Source: Streptomyces poonensis
GTDB taxonomy: Bacteria; Actinomycetota; Actinomycetes; Streptomycetales; Streptomycetaceae
DNA length: 64,000 bases
NCBI RefSeq assembly: GCF_014650915.1
Contig: NZ_BMVW01000001.1
Span: forward strand, 186,001-250,000
Direction: 5' to 3'
The notes under the pieces are model-generated. The model searched no databases. It was not told the DNA's origin and saw only the letters and a program-made list of their open reading frames with translations. Shown here piece after piece: positions 8,754-19,983 of the stretch (its first letter is position 1; each line of letters opens with the position of its first letter). The position numbers were made by a program, and so were the translations under genes.

Positions 8754-10274
8754 TCAGCCCTCGCTGACGCCCAGCTTCTCCAGGATCAGCTCCTTGACGC
8801 GGGCCGCGTCGGCCTGACCCCGGGTGGCCTTCATGACGGCACCCACCAGGGCGCCGGCTGCCGCGACCTTGCCGCCGCGGATCTTGTCCGCGACGCCCGG
8901 GTTCCCGGCGATGGCCTCGTCGACGGCGGCGGTCAGCGCGCCCTCGTCGGAGACGACCTTGAGGCCGCGCTTGTCGACGACCTCGTCCGGGGTGCCCTCG
9001 CCCGCGAGAACGCCCTCGATGACCTGGCGGGCCAGCTTGTCGTTCAGGTCGCCGGAGGACACGAGCGCGGTGACGCGCGCGACCTGCTCCGGGGTGATGG
9101 ACAGCTCGTCCAGGCCCTTGCCCGACTCGTTGGCGGAGCGGGCGAGTTCGCCCATCCACCACTTGCGGGCGGAGGCCGCGTCGGCGCCCGCGTCGATCGT
9201 GGCGACGATCAGGTCCAGCGCACCGGCGTTGAGGATGGCCTGCATGTCCGTGCCGGAGATGCCCCACTCCTCGCGCAGCCGGTTGCGGCGGACGAGCGGC
9301 AGCTCGGGCAGGGCGGCGCGCAGTTCCTCGACCCACTCGCGGGCCGGGGCGACGGGCACCAGGTCGGGCTCCGGGAAGTACCGGTAGTCCTCGGCCTCCT
9401 CCTTCACGCGGCCCGAGGTCGTGGACCCGGTGTCCTCGTGGAAGTGGCGCGTCTCCTGGATGATCGTCCCGCCGCCGTTCAGCACGGCGGCGTGGCGCTG
9501 GATCTCGAAGCGCGCGGCGCGCTCGACGCTGCGCAGCGAGTTGACGTTCTTCGTCTCGCTCCGCGTGCCGAACTTCTCGCTGCCCTTCGGCATCAGCGAC
9601 AGGTTCACGTCGCAGCGCATCTGGCCCATCTCCATACGGGCCTCGGAGACACCGAGCGCACGGATCAGCTCGCGCAGCTCACGCACGTACGCCCGCGCCA
9701 CCTCCGGCGCACGCTCCCCGGCACCGACGATCGGCTTGGTGACGATCTCGATGAGCGGGATTCCCGCGCGGTTGTAGTCGAGCAGGGAGTGGGACGCGCC
9801 GTGGATACGGCCGGTGGCGCCGCCGACGTGCGTCGACTTGCCGGTGTCCTCCTCCATGTGGGCGCGCTCGATCTCCACGCGGAAGGTCTCGCCGTCCTCC
9901 AGCTGTACGTCGAGGTAGCCGTCGAAGGCGATCGGCTCGTCGTACTGGGAGGTCTGGAAGTTCTTCGGCATGTCCGGATAGAAGTAGTTCTTCCGGGCGA
10001 AGCGGCACCATTCGGCGATCTCGCAGTTCAGCGCGAGGCCGATCTTGACGGCGGACTCGACGCCGGTCGCGTTGACGACCGGGAGCGCGCCGGGCAGGCC
10101 GAGGCAGACCGGGCAGGTCTGGCTGTTCGCCTCGGCGCCGAGCGCGGTCGAGCAGCCGCAGAACATCTTGGTGTGGGTGCCGAGTTCGACATGGACCTCG
10201 AGGCCCATGACGGGGTCGTACGACGCCAGCGCGTCCTCGTACGACACCAGGTCGGTGTCGGTCGTGGTGGTCAC
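8754..10274 (-). CDS. gatB: Asp-tRNA(Asn)/Glu-tRNA(Gln) amidotransferase subunit B
   Basis: A 506-residue protein with the GatB cradle domain ([21 protein letters not shown], then [17 protein letters not shown]), both containing the zinc/structural cysteine pairs, and a C-terminal helical YqeY-like tail domain from about residue 350. It binds misacylated tRNA and phosphorylates the acyl group before GatA-supplied ammonia converts Glu-tRNA(Gln) to Gln-tRNA(Gln). Bacteria lacking glutaminyl-tRNA synthetase, including Streptomyces, need it. The GTG start at 10274 follows GAGAGGG. It is the last gene of the gatC-gatA-small ORF-gatB operon. Confidence 0.97.
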   Translation of the reverse strand: MTTTTDTDLVSYEDALASYDPVMGLEVHVELGTHTKMFCGCSTALGAEANSQTCPVCLGLPGALPVVNATGVESAVKIGLALNCEIAEWCRFARKNYFYPDMPKNFQTSQYDEPIAFDGYLDVQLEDGETFRVEIERAHMEEDTGKSTHVGGATGRIHGASHSLLDYNRAGIPLIEIVTKPIVGAGERAPEVARAYVRELRELIRALGVSEARMEMGQMRCDVNLSLMPKGSEKFGTRSETKNVNSLRSVERAARFEIQRHAAVLNGGGTIIQETRHFHEDTGSTTSGRVKEEAEDYRYFPEPDLVPVAPAREWVEELRAALPELPLVRRNRLREEWGISGTDMQAILNAGALDLIVATIDAGADAASARKWWMGELARSANESGKGLDELSITPEQVARVTALVSSGDLNDKLARQVIEGVLAGEGTPDEVVDKRGLKVVSDEGALTAAVDEAIAGNPGVADKIRGGKVAAAGALVGAVMKATRGQADAARVKELILEKLGVSEG

Positions 10275-10289
10275 GGTGGAAATTCCCTC

Positions 10290-10529
10290 TCAGCCCAGCA
10301 GGACGTCGTCGTCGCCGAGGCGCTTCAGCTCGCGGTAGAGGATGGCGAGGTTGGTGACGACCGCGGCGCCGGTGACGACGGCGTCGATCAGCCGCAGCGT
10401 GTCGTTCTCGGAGCGGGCCTTCTTGATCTGCTTGGCCGCACCGATCATGCCGAACGCCGACGTGGCCATCGACACGTACAGACCGGACTTGGACGTCTTG
10501 AAGCCCTTGACCTTGGACAGTGCACTCAC
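10290..10529 (-). CDS. Small hypothetical protein encoded between gatA and gatB
   Basis: A 79-residue protein beginning [21 protein letters not shown]. Its GTG start at 10529 overlaps the gatA stop codon (GTGA), with GAGGAGG about ten bases upstream in gatA. Residues 20-35 and 46-62 are mildly hydrophobic ([38 protein letters not shown]). The tight placement between two amidotransferase subunits implies co-translation, and I recall that S. coelicolor has a similar small gene at this place. No catalytic motif is visible and no role is known to me. Confidence 0.75.
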   Translation of the reverse strand: MSALSKVKGFKTSKSGLYVSMATSAFGMIGAAKQIKKARSENDTLRLIDAVVTGAAVVTNLAILYRELKRLGDDDVLLG

Positions 10530-12022
10530 AGCGACGGAGCCTCCTCGAGCAGCGGGTGCCCCCACTTTTCCACGAACGCGGCCTCGACAGCGGCACCCAC
10601 CTTGTAAAGGCGGTCGTCCTGCATCGCCGGGGCGATGATCTGCAGGCCCACCGGCAGCCCGTCCTCCGGCGCGAGGCCGCAGGGCAGGGACATGGCGGCG
10701 TTGCCGGCCAGGTTGGTCGGGATGGTGCACAGGTCCGCGAGGTACATCGCCATCGGGTCGTCGGCGCGCTCGCCGATCGGGAAGGCGGTGGTGGGCGTGG
10801 TCGGCGAGACGATCACGTCGACCTGCTCGAAGGCCTTCTCGAAGTCGCGCGTGATGAGCGTGCGGACCTTCTGGGCGGAGCCGTAGTACGCGTCGTAGTA
10901 GCCGGAGCTGAGCGCGTACGTGCCGAGCATGATGCGGCGCTTGACCTCGTCGCCGAAGCCCGCCTCACGGGTGAGGGAGGTGACCTCCTCGGCGGAGTGC
11001 GTGCCGTCGTCGCCGGTACGGAGGCCGTAGCGCAGGCCGTCGAAGCGGGCGAGGTTGGAGGAGCACTCGGACGGCGCGATCAGGTAGTACGCGGACAGCG
11101 CCAGGTCGAAGGACGGGCAGTCCAGCTCGACGATCTCCGCGCCCAGCTCCTTCAGCAGCTCGACGGACTCGTCGAAGCGCTGGACGACGCCGGCCTGGTA
11201 GCCCTCGCCGCGGAACTGCTTGACCACGCCGACGCGCATCCCGGCCACCGAGCCGTTGCGGGCCGCCTCGACGACCGGCGGGACCGGGGCGTCGATGGAG
11301 GTGGAGTCGAGCGGGTCGTGACCGGCGATGACCTCGTGGAGGAGGGCCGCGTCCAGGACCGTACGGGCGCAGGGGCCGCCCTGGTCGAGGGAGGACGAGA
11401 AGGCGACCATGCCGTACCGCGACACACCGCCGTACGTCGGCTTCACGCCGACCGTGCCGGTGACGGCGGCGGGCTGGCGGATGGAACCGCCGGTGTCCGT
11501 GCCGATCGCGAGCGGGGCCTGGAAGGAGGCGAGGGCGGCGGAGGAGCCACCACCGGAGCCGCCGGGGATGCGGGTGAGGTCCCAGGGGTTGCCGGTCGGT
11601 CCGTAGGCGCTGTTCTCGGTGGAGGACCCCATGGCGAACTCGTCCATGTTGGTCTTGCCGAGGATGACGACGTCGGCGTCCTTGAGCTTCTTGGTGAGCG
11701 TCGCGTCGTACGGCGGGATCCAGCCCTCGAGCATCTTGGAACCGACGGTGGTGGGCACCCCGGCGGTCGTGAAGATGTCCTTGAGGGCGAGGGGGACGCC
11801 GGCGAGCGGGCCGAGCTTCTCGCCGCGCTCCCGCTTCTCGTCGACGGCGCGGGCCTGCGCCAGGGCGCCCTCGCGGTCGACGTGCAGGAAGGCGTGCACC
11901 TTCTCGTCGACGGCCTCGATACGGGCCAGGTGGGCCTCGGTGACCTGGACGGCCGTCAGCTCGCCGGAGGCGATCTTCGCGGCGGTCTCGGCGGCCGTGA
12001 GCTTGATGATGCTGTCGGTCAT
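10526..12022 (-). CDS. gatA: Asp-tRNA(Asn)/Glu-tRNA(Gln) amidotransferase subunit A
   Basis: A 498-residue amidase-signature enzyme that releases ammonia from glutamine and channels it to GatB. The Ser-cisSer-Lys catalytic machinery is visible: [10 protein letters not shown] (lysine near residue 78), the Gly/Ser-rich [12 protein letters not shown] segment and [13 protein letters not shown] at about 150-180. Length is normal. gatC ends eight bases upstream, and the small ORF starts in the gatA stop codon. The start ATG is at 12022. Confidence 0.97.
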   Translation of the reverse strand: MTDSIIKLTAAETAAKIASGELTAVQVTEAHLARIEAVDEKVHAFLHVDREGALAQARAVDEKRERGEKLGPLAGVPLALKDIFTTAGVPTTVGSKMLEGWIPPYDATLTKKLKDADVVILGKTNMDEFAMGSSTENSAYGPTGNPWDLTRIPGGSGGGSSAALASFQAPLAIGTDTGGSIRQPAAVTGTVGVKPTYGGVSRYGMVAFSSSLDQGGPCARTVLDAALLHEVIAGHDPLDSTSIDAPVPPVVEAARNGSVAGMRVGVVKQFRGEGYQAGVVQRFDESVELLKELGAEIVELDCPSFDLALSAYYLIAPSECSSNLARFDGLRYGLRTGDDGTHSAEEVTSLTREAGFGDEVKRRIMLGTYALSSGYYDAYYGSAQKVRTLITRDFEKAFEQVDVIVSPTTPTTAFPIGERADDPMAMYLADLCTIPTNLAGNAAMSLPCGLAPEDGLPVGLQIIAPAMQDDRLYKVGAAVEAAFVEKWGHPLLEEAPSL

Positions 12023-12029
12023 GACGTGA

Positions 12030-12326
12030 TCAGTCCTCCCCCAGGATCTGCGGCACCTTGAAACGCTGCTGCTCCTGGGCCGGGGCGCCGGAGAGCGCCT
12101 GCTCGGGGGTGAGCGACGGACGGACCTCGTCCGCGCGCATGACGTTCGTCAGCGGCAGCGGGTGGGAGGTCGGCGGTACGTCTTGGTCGGCGACCTCGCT
12201 GACGCGGGCGACCGCGCCGATGATGTCGTCGAGCTGGCCTGCGAAGTGGTCGACCTCTTCGGGCTTCAGCTCCAGACGCGCCAGCCGGGCGAGGTGGACG
12301 ACCTCCTCGCGCGTGATGCCAGGCAT
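12030..12326 (-). CDS. gatC: Asp-tRNA(Asn)/Glu-tRNA(Gln) amidotransferase subunit C
   Basis: A 98-residue helical protein that wraps GatA and GatB together. It begins [20 protein letters not shown], the conserved GatC N-terminus, followed by [17 protein letters not shown] and a typical [17 protein letters not shown] segment. It is the first gene of the gat operon, and translation start and gene order agree with other actinobacteria. Confidence 0.96.
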   Translation of the reverse strand: MPGITREEVVHLARLARLELKPEEVDHFAGQLDDIIGAVARVSEVADQDVPPTSHPLPLTNVMRADEVRPSLTPEQALSGAPAQEQQRFKVPQILGED

Positions 12327-12435
12327 GCAGCGATCCTCTGGGGTGAGTGTGTGTGGTTTGGGCTCAATCCTATGGGGCGGGGCCCTGTGCCCGTGAAACG
12401 GTTTCCCTCGGGCCGCCGCCGGCCCGCCGCGCCCC

Positions 12436-12927
12436 TCAGCGGCGGGCTTCCCAGGCCGGGCTCACCAGGAAGTGGTTGTCGTACAGCTCCTGCACCTCCT
12501 TGAGGCTCTCCGGGGTGGCCTCGCCGAGACGGATGCGCTGGAGGTGGCGGAAGTACTCGAAGCGCTCGACGCCGGGAGTGATCACGATCAGGATGTCGGC
12601 GTCGCTGCCGGGTACGGCGGCGAAGGCATGGGGCATGTTCGGCGGCACGACGACGAGGTCGCCGGGTCCGGCGGTGAGGACCTCCTCACCGGAGAGCACC
12701 TCGGCGGCGCCGTCGAGCACGTAGAACATCTCGGCGGAACCCTTGTGCAGGTGGGGGCGGGCACCGTCGGCGCCGTCGGTGAGGGTGGCGCGCACGGTGG
12801 ACAGCGCGCCGCCGGTGGCGTTGCTGTCGGCCAGCAGCTTGATGGCGACGGGGGCTCCGCCGACGACTTCTGCCTCCGCGTCTCGCACGACCACGGACTC
12901 GTCGAACTGCGGCACGAACAGCGACAT
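12436..12927 (-). CDS. Cupin domain protein
   Basis: A 163-residue single-domain cupin. Motif 1 is [16 protein letters not shown] (two His and a Glu as metal ligands, about residues 58-73) and motif 2 is [14 protein letters not shown] (third His). Such proteins include dioxygenases, isomerases and small-molecule binding regulators; no substrate can be read from this sequence. It lies 53 bases downstream of the DUF4267 gene on the same strand and may be part of the same TetR-controlled unit. Confidence 0.85.
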   Translation of the reverse strand: MSLFVPQFDESVVVRDAEAEVVGGAPVAIKLLADSNATGGALSTVRATLTDGADGARPHLHKGSAEMFYVLDGAAEVLSGEEVLTAGPGDLVVVPPNMPHAFAAVPGSDADILIVITPGVERFEYFRHLQRIRLGEATPESLKEVQELYDNHFLVSPAWEARR

Positions 12928-12980
12928 CTTCGGACTCCCTGCGTGGTGTTGTGGTGTGGTGTTGCCGGATGTGAGCGCGC

Positions 12981-13352
12981 TCAGACGGCGAAGAGCAGCC
13001 CGGCGCTGATCAGGACGATCACCGCCGTGGCGAAGTGAATCCCGAAAGCGACCGCCTTCGTCCCTCCATGACGCAGCACTATCACCGTGTCGAACAGTGG
13101 CACGAGCGCCACGGCGAGCATGAACCAGGCCTCGGCACGGGCGCCCGCGAAGACCAGCAGCACCAGTCCCATGACACCGAAGGCGCCGTCTCTCAGGCCT
13201 TTGATCGAGAGATAGGCGCCGGCGTCGCCGTCCGGCCTGGCCGGGACGCCGTACCCGGCGGCGGCCGAGGCCGGCTGGAACAGGAACCGGTACCCGAGAA
13301 ACACGCAGAACAGGTCGAGCACGACAGCCAGGGTGTACGCGGTGACAGTCAC
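12981..13352 (-). CDS. DUF4267 family membrane protein
   Basis: A 123-residue protein with four membrane segments (about 4-24, 50-70, 72-92, 99-119) and the GLRDGAFGVMGLVLL stretch typical of DUF4267. The true start is the GTG at 13352, preceded by AAGGAGAG; the frame stays open far upstream, but that part is antisense to the TetR gene and is not protein-like. It diverges from the TetR gene with an operator-like palindrome 14 bases upstream, so control by that regulator is likely. Biochemical role unknown. Confidence 0.8.
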   Translation of the reverse strand: MTVTAYTLAVVLDLFCVFLGYRFLFQPASAAAGYGVPARPDGDAGAYLSIKGLRDGAFGVMGLVLLVFAGARAEAWFMLAVALVPLFDTVIVLRHGGTKAVAFGIHFATAVIVLISAGLLFAV

Positions 13353-13366
13353 GTCATCTCTCCTTG

Positions 13367-13379
13367 CTAGCAGCGCTAG
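13367..13379. promoter_or_regulatory. Operator-like palindrome, DUF4267 side
   Basis: CTAGC-AGC-GCTAG, a perfect 5-3-5 palindrome just upstream of the DUF4267 ribosome binding site. The same 5-3-5 sequence recurs 50 bp away beside the TetR gene, and a further GCTAGC lies between them at 13393-13398. Probable TetR binding site (inference). Confidence 0.6.
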
Positions 13380-13404
13380 GGTCACGAGCGAAGCTAGCAG
13401 AGCG

Positions 13405-13432
13405 TCGACAGATTGGCTAGCACTGCTAGGAT
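13405..13432 (+). promoter_or_regulatory. Probable TetR promoter giving a leaderless mRNA
   Basis: TCGACA (13405-13410) and TAGGAT (13427-13432) are separated by 16 bp and resemble -35 and -10 boxes. Transcription would begin about seven bases later, at or next to the ATG at 13440, and there is no ribosome binding site, so a leaderless transcript is expected. The operator palindrome overlaps the spacer and -10 box, as expected for autorepression. Confidence 0.55.
13417..13429. promoter_or_regulatory. Operator-like palindrome, TetR side
   Basis: CTAGC-ACT-GCTAG, the second perfect 5-3-5 palindrome, overlapping the proposed -10 box of the TetR gene. Centre-to-centre distance from the other copy is 50 bp. 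Confidence 0.6.
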
Positions 13433-13439
13433 TCCTGGC

Positions 13440-14048
13440 ATGTCGATCCAGACGCGCCGGGAGCGCGAACGAGCGGAACGGGAGCGGCTGATCGTCACGG
13501 CCGCGCGCGAGCTGGCGGAGGCCGAGGGCTGGGACGCGGTGACGACACGGCGCCTGGCCGCCGAGATCGAGTACAGCCAGCCGGTCCTCTACAGCCACTT
13601 CAAGGGCAAGGGCGCGATCATGGCGGCCGTCGCGGTGCAGGGGTGCGCGGATCTGGCTCAGGAGATGCGAACGGCCCGTACGGCGGCGAAGGGTGTGCGC
13701 GAGGCGCTCGCGGCGGTCGGCGAGGCGTACACGACGTTCGGGCGGCGGCGGCCGGCCCTGTACGACGCGATGTTCACGCATGCCGTGGATCTCCCGTTCG
13801 CCACCCCGGAGGCACCGGCGGCCTTGCAGGAGGCGTTCGGGGAGCTGGTCCAGGCGGTGGAGCCCATCGCGGCGCGGGGGGACGATGTGGGGCTGCTGAC
13901 CGAGACGTACTGGGCGGGCCTGCACGGCCTGGTCACGCTGATGCGCAGCGGACGGCTGCCGGAGGAGGCGCATGAGCAGCGGCTGGCGCTGCTGATCGGG
14001 CACTTCACGGCCGGAATGGGGGCAGGGGCGGAGACGGGGACGGACTGA
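13440..14048 (+). CDS. TetR/AcrR family transcriptional regulator
   Basis: A 202-residue repressor. The N-terminal helix-turn-helix spans about residues 12-58, with VTTRRLAAEIEYSQPVLYSHF as the DNA-reading helix pair, and a C-terminal ligand-binding domain (WAGLHGLVTLMRSGRL) follows. ATG at 13440 matches the leaderless promoter; an in-frame ATG at 13413 lies upstream of the predicted transcription start. It is divergent from the DUF4267 and cupin genes and probably represses both them and itself through the CTAGC-N3-GCTAG sites. The ligand is unknown. Confidence 0.9.
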   Translation: MSIQTRRERERAERERLIVTAARELAEAEGWDAVTTRRLAAEIEYSQPVLYSHFKGKGAIMAAVAVQGCADLAQEMRTARTAAKGVREALAAVGEAYTTFGRRRPALYDAMFTHAVDLPFATPEAPAALQEAFGELVQAVEPIAARGDDVGLLTETYWAGLHGLVTLMRSGRLPEEAHEQRLALLIGHFTAGMGAGAETGTD

Positions 14049-14119
14049 GAAGGGAGGGCGTCCGCGCCCCGGTCGGCCCGCACGCATTTGGCGGGACCGG
14101 ATGGGGGGACGGCCGGGGT

Positions 14120-16438
14120 CTACTCGTCGGTCGCCGCGGCCGGGAGGGCCGCGGCGGGGCGCTGCCAGCCCCGCGACCCCCGGGCCCGCAGCCACGCCGT
14201 CGTCTCCTCGGGCGGCATCGCGGCGGCCACCAGCCAGCCCTGGACCGCGTCGCACCCGAGGTCACGCAGCCGCTCCCAGGTCTCGTCGTCCTCGACGCCC
14301 TCGGCGACCACCAGCAGGCCCAGGGAGTGGGCGAGGTCGACGGTGCAGCGGACGATCTCCGCGTCCTCGGTGTCGACGGCGAGCCGGGCCACGAAGGAGC
14401 GGTCGATCTTCAGCTCGCTCACCGGGAGCCGTCGCAGGTGGACCAGGGAGGAGTAGCCCGTGCCGAAGTCGTCCAGGGACATCTTCACGCCGTGCCCGGT
14501 CAGCCCGGCCAGGGTGTCGGCGGCCCGCTGCGGGTCCTCCAGGAGCACGTGCTCGGTTATCTCCAACTGCAGGGCGCCCGCGGGGACGCCGTGCCGTGCG
14601 AGTCGTCCGGCGACCGCGCCCGCGAAGCCGGGGGTGTGCACGTCGCGCGGCGACACGTTCACCGCGACCGGTACGTGCAGTCCCTGGGCCCGCCACTTGG
14701 CGACCTGGCCGAGGGCCGTCTCCAGCACGTACTCGGTCAGGTGCGGCATCAGCCCGGACGACTCGGCTATCGCTATGAACTCGTCCGGCGGCACCTTGCC
14801 CCGCTCGGGGTGCACCCATCGCACGAGCGCCTCCAGACCGGCCACCTGCCCGTCGAAGCGGACCTTCGGCTGGTAGTGGAGCTCCACCTCCTGCGCGTCG
14901 AGCGCACGCCGGAGGTCGCCCAGCAGGCCGAGGCGGTCGGGGGTGTTCGAGTCGCGCTTGGACTCGTACACCTCCACGCCCGTACGGTCCCGCTTGGCCT
15001 GGTACATCGCCACGTCCGCGCGCCGCAGCAGCCCTTCGGCGTCGAGCGCGTGGTCGGGGAAGACGGCGAGCCCGGCGCTGGCCTCCAGGACGAGCGTGAG
15101 CCCGTCGAGGTCCAGCGGGGAGCCGAGCGCGGAGACGAGGTTGCGGGCGACCCGGCTGGCGGACGTCGTGGAGTCCGCGACCGGCAGCAGCACGGCGAAC
15201 TCGTCGCCGCCCAGGCGCGCGGCCTCCGCTCCGCGCGGCAGGGCCAGCCGCAGCCGGTCGGCGATCTGAAGCAGCAGCCGGTCGCCCGCGAGATGCCCGA
15301 GAGTGTCGTTGACGGACCGGAAACGGTCCATGTCGATCAGCATCAGGGCCGACCGCGCACCGATCCGCTCCGCGTCGTCGAGCGCCGTCCAGGTCCGCTC
15401 CAGCAGCCACTGCCGGTTCGGCAGCCCGGTGAGCGGATCGCGCAGCTGTTCCTCGGCCCGGACACGGGCGAAGTGCAGTGTGGAGTCGAGTGCGATCAGG
15501 GGGATGGCGAACAGGGGCAGCAGAACGGGCCGCGCCACGGCCACCACACAGATGAGCGGTGCGATACCGAGCAGCGCGACGGCGAGGAGTCCCTGCCGGA
15601 CCAGCGCCGTGCGGGCGATCGTGGGCACCCCGCCGCCGCGCGGCGCGTGCAGGTACCAGAGCAGACCGCGGGTGACCAGGAGGTAGGCGGCGGCGACCAG
15701 CATCACCTGGGGCGCCGCGTAGAGGTTCCAGGTCTCGGCGTCCCAGGGCGACTCGACGGAGGGGACGCGGCCGAACGCGCCGAGCACCAGGGCTCCCGCG
15801 CCGATACCGAGGATGTCCACCGCGCCGTGCAGCACGCCCTGCCGCCAGTGGCCCCGGCGGGCGACGCCGACCAGGACGACGACGGTGAGGCTGACCATTC
15901 CGGCCGGCACCCACCCGTACAGCAGCAGGACGGCGAGGACGAGGGCGGCGCCGGAACCGGTACCGCCCCACAGGCGGGAGCGGCCCAGGGCGACGAGGTG
16001 CCCGACGACGACGCCGGCCAGCACGGCCAGCGACCAGCCCGCCGTGCCGGACGGGAAGAGGGCGTGCTGACCGCTGAACGCCCGGTAGAACCCGGCGCCC
16101 AGGACCGCGCCGGCCAGGCCGACGGCGGCGGCGGGCAACGCGGGCCAGGACAGCTGCCGTTCGGTGTCTTCGGTGTCATGGCCCACGAGACCGCTGCGTT
16201 CGGCGTCGTGGCCCGTGGAACCGCCGCGGCCGGCGTCGCGGCCGGTGGAACCGCCGCCCTCGACGCCGCGAAGTGTGGCGTCGCGTGCGGCGGACGCGTC
16301 CCACCCGGCGCCGGGCGCGTCCGCGTCCACGCGCGCGGACGGCCGCCCTGCCCCCGCCCGTCGGCCGCTCAGCCATGCCCCGGACAGCCGGCGCAGGCGC
16401 AGCCGTGAGTCCGGGGCGGCGCTCTCGGTCGGTTCCAT
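14120..16438 (-). CDS. rmdB: GGDEF-EAL cyclic di-GMP signalling protein (RmdB-like)
   Basis: A 772-residue membrane protein. After a Ser/Gly/Asp/His-rich N-terminal tail (1-95) come about eight membrane segments (100-315), a GGDEF domain with intact GGDEF motif near residue 435, and an EAL domain with LEALVRWVHPERG plus DDFGTGYSSL near 570-700. EAL proteins hydrolyse cyclic di-GMP. I recall S. coelicolor RmdB, a phosphodiesterase affecting development, encoded beside ligA, and this position matches. ATG at 16438 follows GAGAGGGACGGGA; an in-frame ATG at 16552 is less likely. Whether the GGDEF half is active cannot be told. The symbol rests on context and architecture. Confidence 0.85.
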   Translation of the reverse strand: MEPTESAAPDSRLRLRRLSGAWLSGRRAGAGRPSARVDADAPGAGWDASAARDATLRGVEGGGSTGRDAGRGGSTGHDAERSGLVGHDTEDTERQLSWPALPAAAVGLAGAVLGAGFYRAFSGQHALFPSGTAGWSLAVLAGVVVGHLVALGRSRLWGGTGSGAALVLAVLLLYGWVPAGMVSLTVVVLVGVARRGHWRQGVLHGAVDILGIGAGALVLGAFGRVPSVESPWDAETWNLYAAPQVMLVAAAYLLVTRGLLWYLHAPRGGGVPTIARTALVRQGLLAVALLGIAPLICVVAVARPVLLPLFAIPLIALDSTLHFARVRAEEQLRDPLTGLPNRQWLLERTWTALDDAERIGARSALMLIDMDRFRSVNDTLGHLAGDRLLLQIADRLRLALPRGAEAARLGGDEFAVLLPVADSTTSASRVARNLVSALGSPLDLDGLTLVLEASAGLAVFPDHALDAEGLLRRADVAMYQAKRDRTGVEVYESKRDSNTPDRLGLLGDLRRALDAQEVELHYQPKVRFDGQVAGLEALVRWVHPERGKVPPDEFIAIAESSGLMPHLTEYVLETALGQVAKWRAQGLHVPVAVNVSPRDVHTPGFAGAVAGRLARHGVPAGALQLEITEHVLLEDPQRAADTLAGLTGHGVKMSLDDFGTGYSSLVHLRRLPVSELKIDRSFVARLAVDTEDAEIVRCTVDLAHSLGLLVVAEGVEDDETWERLRDLGCDAVQGWLVAAAMPPEETTAWLRARGSRGWQRPAAALPAAATDE
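16176..16262. repeat. Imperfect ~30-bp repeats in the rmdB 5' region
   Basis: Degenerate units reading GTGGCCCGTGGAACCGCCGC-like on the plus strand encode repeated GSTGRDAG, GSTGHDAE and GLVGHDTE motifs in the cytosolic tail of the RmdB-like protein. Confidence 0.5.
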
Positions 16439-16619
16439 TCCCGTCCCTCTCACAGCCGGCGGTGCCCACGCAGCGCGGCCCGTTGCTCCCGACAGACCTT
16501 CAACGGCACCGCGTCTGAAAACCCACCACGCGTCTGGGCACGGCAGGCGCACATCTCAACACTAGGCCGCAGAAGGCTTCCACGGGCAGCGGTCGCCGAC
16601 GGTTGCCCGAATGCGACCC

Positions 16620-16659
16620 GGCCACCCGTATGCATCTGGTATGCGCCGATCGGGTGGCC
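16620..16659. terminator. Possible terminator after ligA
   Basis: GGCCACCCG and CGGGTGGCC can form a 9-bp stem with a 22-base loop. It starts 9 bases beyond the ligA stop and before the rmdB start. The large loop makes it weak. Confidence 0.4.
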
Positions 16660-16667
16660 TTCAACCG

Positions 16668-18878
<2,211 letters not shown>

Positions 18879-19910
18879 TTACTCTGGGTTGTCCGCGAGG
18901 GATCTCGCCGCCCGGACGCAGTGGGCGAGCGCCTGCCGCGCGTACTCGGGGGAGGCTCCCGCGAGTCCGCACGACGGAGTGACCGCGACCGCGTCCGCGA
19001 GAAGCCCCGGATGCAGCCCCAGCCTGCGCCACAGCGTCCTGACTCCCATGACGCTACCTGCAGGGTCTGACAATCGGCCGTCCGTGCCCGGCACGACACC
19101 GGCGAGGAGCCGGGTGCCCGACTCCACGGCTTCCCCGATCACCTCGTCGTCACGTTCGGTGAGCAGGGAGAAGTCGAAGGAGATCGCGGTGGCGCCCGCC
19201 CGGCGCAGCAGCGCGAACGGCACGTCCGGCGCACAGGAGTGGACCACGACGGGACCGCCGTCATGCACCCCGACGACGTCCCGGAGGGTGGCCTCGACGA
19301 TCTGCCGGTCCACGGCGCGGTGCGTGCGGTAGCCGCTCGCGGTGCGCACCTGGCCGCGCAGGACGGCGGTGAGGGAGGGTTCGTCGAGCTGGAGGGCCAC
19401 CTGCGCACCGGGCACGCGCCGCCGCACCTCGGCGAGGTGCAGGCGCAGCCCTTCGGCGAGCGAGGCGGCGAGGTCGCGGCAGGCGCCGGGGTCGGACAGG
19501 GCGGCCTCGCCGTTCCGCAGCTCCAGGGCGGCGGCAAGGGTCCAGGGCCCGACGGCCTGCACCTTCAGGGGCCCCTCGTACCCCTGGGTGAACTCCTCCA
19601 GCGCGTCGAGGTCCTCACCGAGCCACGAGCGGGCCCGCTTGGTGTCCCGGCCCGGCCGGTCCCCGAGCCGCCATCCGCTGGGCTCGACGCGCGCGTACAG
19701 CTCGACGAGCATCCCCGCGGTCCGCCCGATCATGTCGGCGCCGGGCCCGCGCGCGGGCAGCTCGGGCAGGTACGGCATCCCGCTCTCCGGCCCCTCGAAG
19801 GTGCCGGTCACGGTCTTGGCGGCCTCGCGCGCGTCCCCGCCGGGCATGGACCCGACGCCGGTGGCGGGCCCGAACCGGAACCCGCTGTTCTCATTCGCCT
19901 TGGAACTCAC
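18879..19910 (-). CDS. Cobalamin-independent methionine synthase-like protein (short, MetE C-terminal domain)
   Basis: A 343-residue single-barrel protein resembling the catalytic C-terminal half of MetE. It opens with ATGVGSMPGGDAREA, has LQLDEPSL near 200, and probable zinc ligands in VVVHSCAPDVPF and VTPSCGLAG. Full MetE has about 750 residues, so this is the short form seen in archaea and actinobacteria, whose methyl donor is not settled. It precedes ligA by 15 bases. Function as a methyltransferase to homocysteine is inferred from the family only. Confidence 0.85.
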   Translation of the reverse strand: MSSKANENSGFRFGPATGVGSMPGGDAREAAKTVTGTFEGPESGMPYLPELPARGPGADMIGRTAGMLVELYARVEPSGWRLGDRPGRDTKRARSWLGEDLDALEEFTQGYEGPLKVQAVGPWTLAAALELRNGEAALSDPGACRDLAASLAEGLRLHLAEVRRRVPGAQVALQLDEPSLTAVLRGQVRTASGYRTHRAVDRQIVEATLRDVVGVHDGGPVVVHSCAPDVPFALLRRAGATAISFDFSLLTERDDEVIGEAVESGTRLLAGVVPGTDGRLSDPAGSVMGVRTLWRRLGLHPGLLADAVAVTPSCGLAGASPEYARQALAHCVRAARSLADNPE

Positions 19911-19983
19911 CCCGGAAGCGTACGTAACGCCGGGGGCGCCGTCTCGACGTCCCCGGCGCGATACGGACGCAGGGCCGTGTCAG

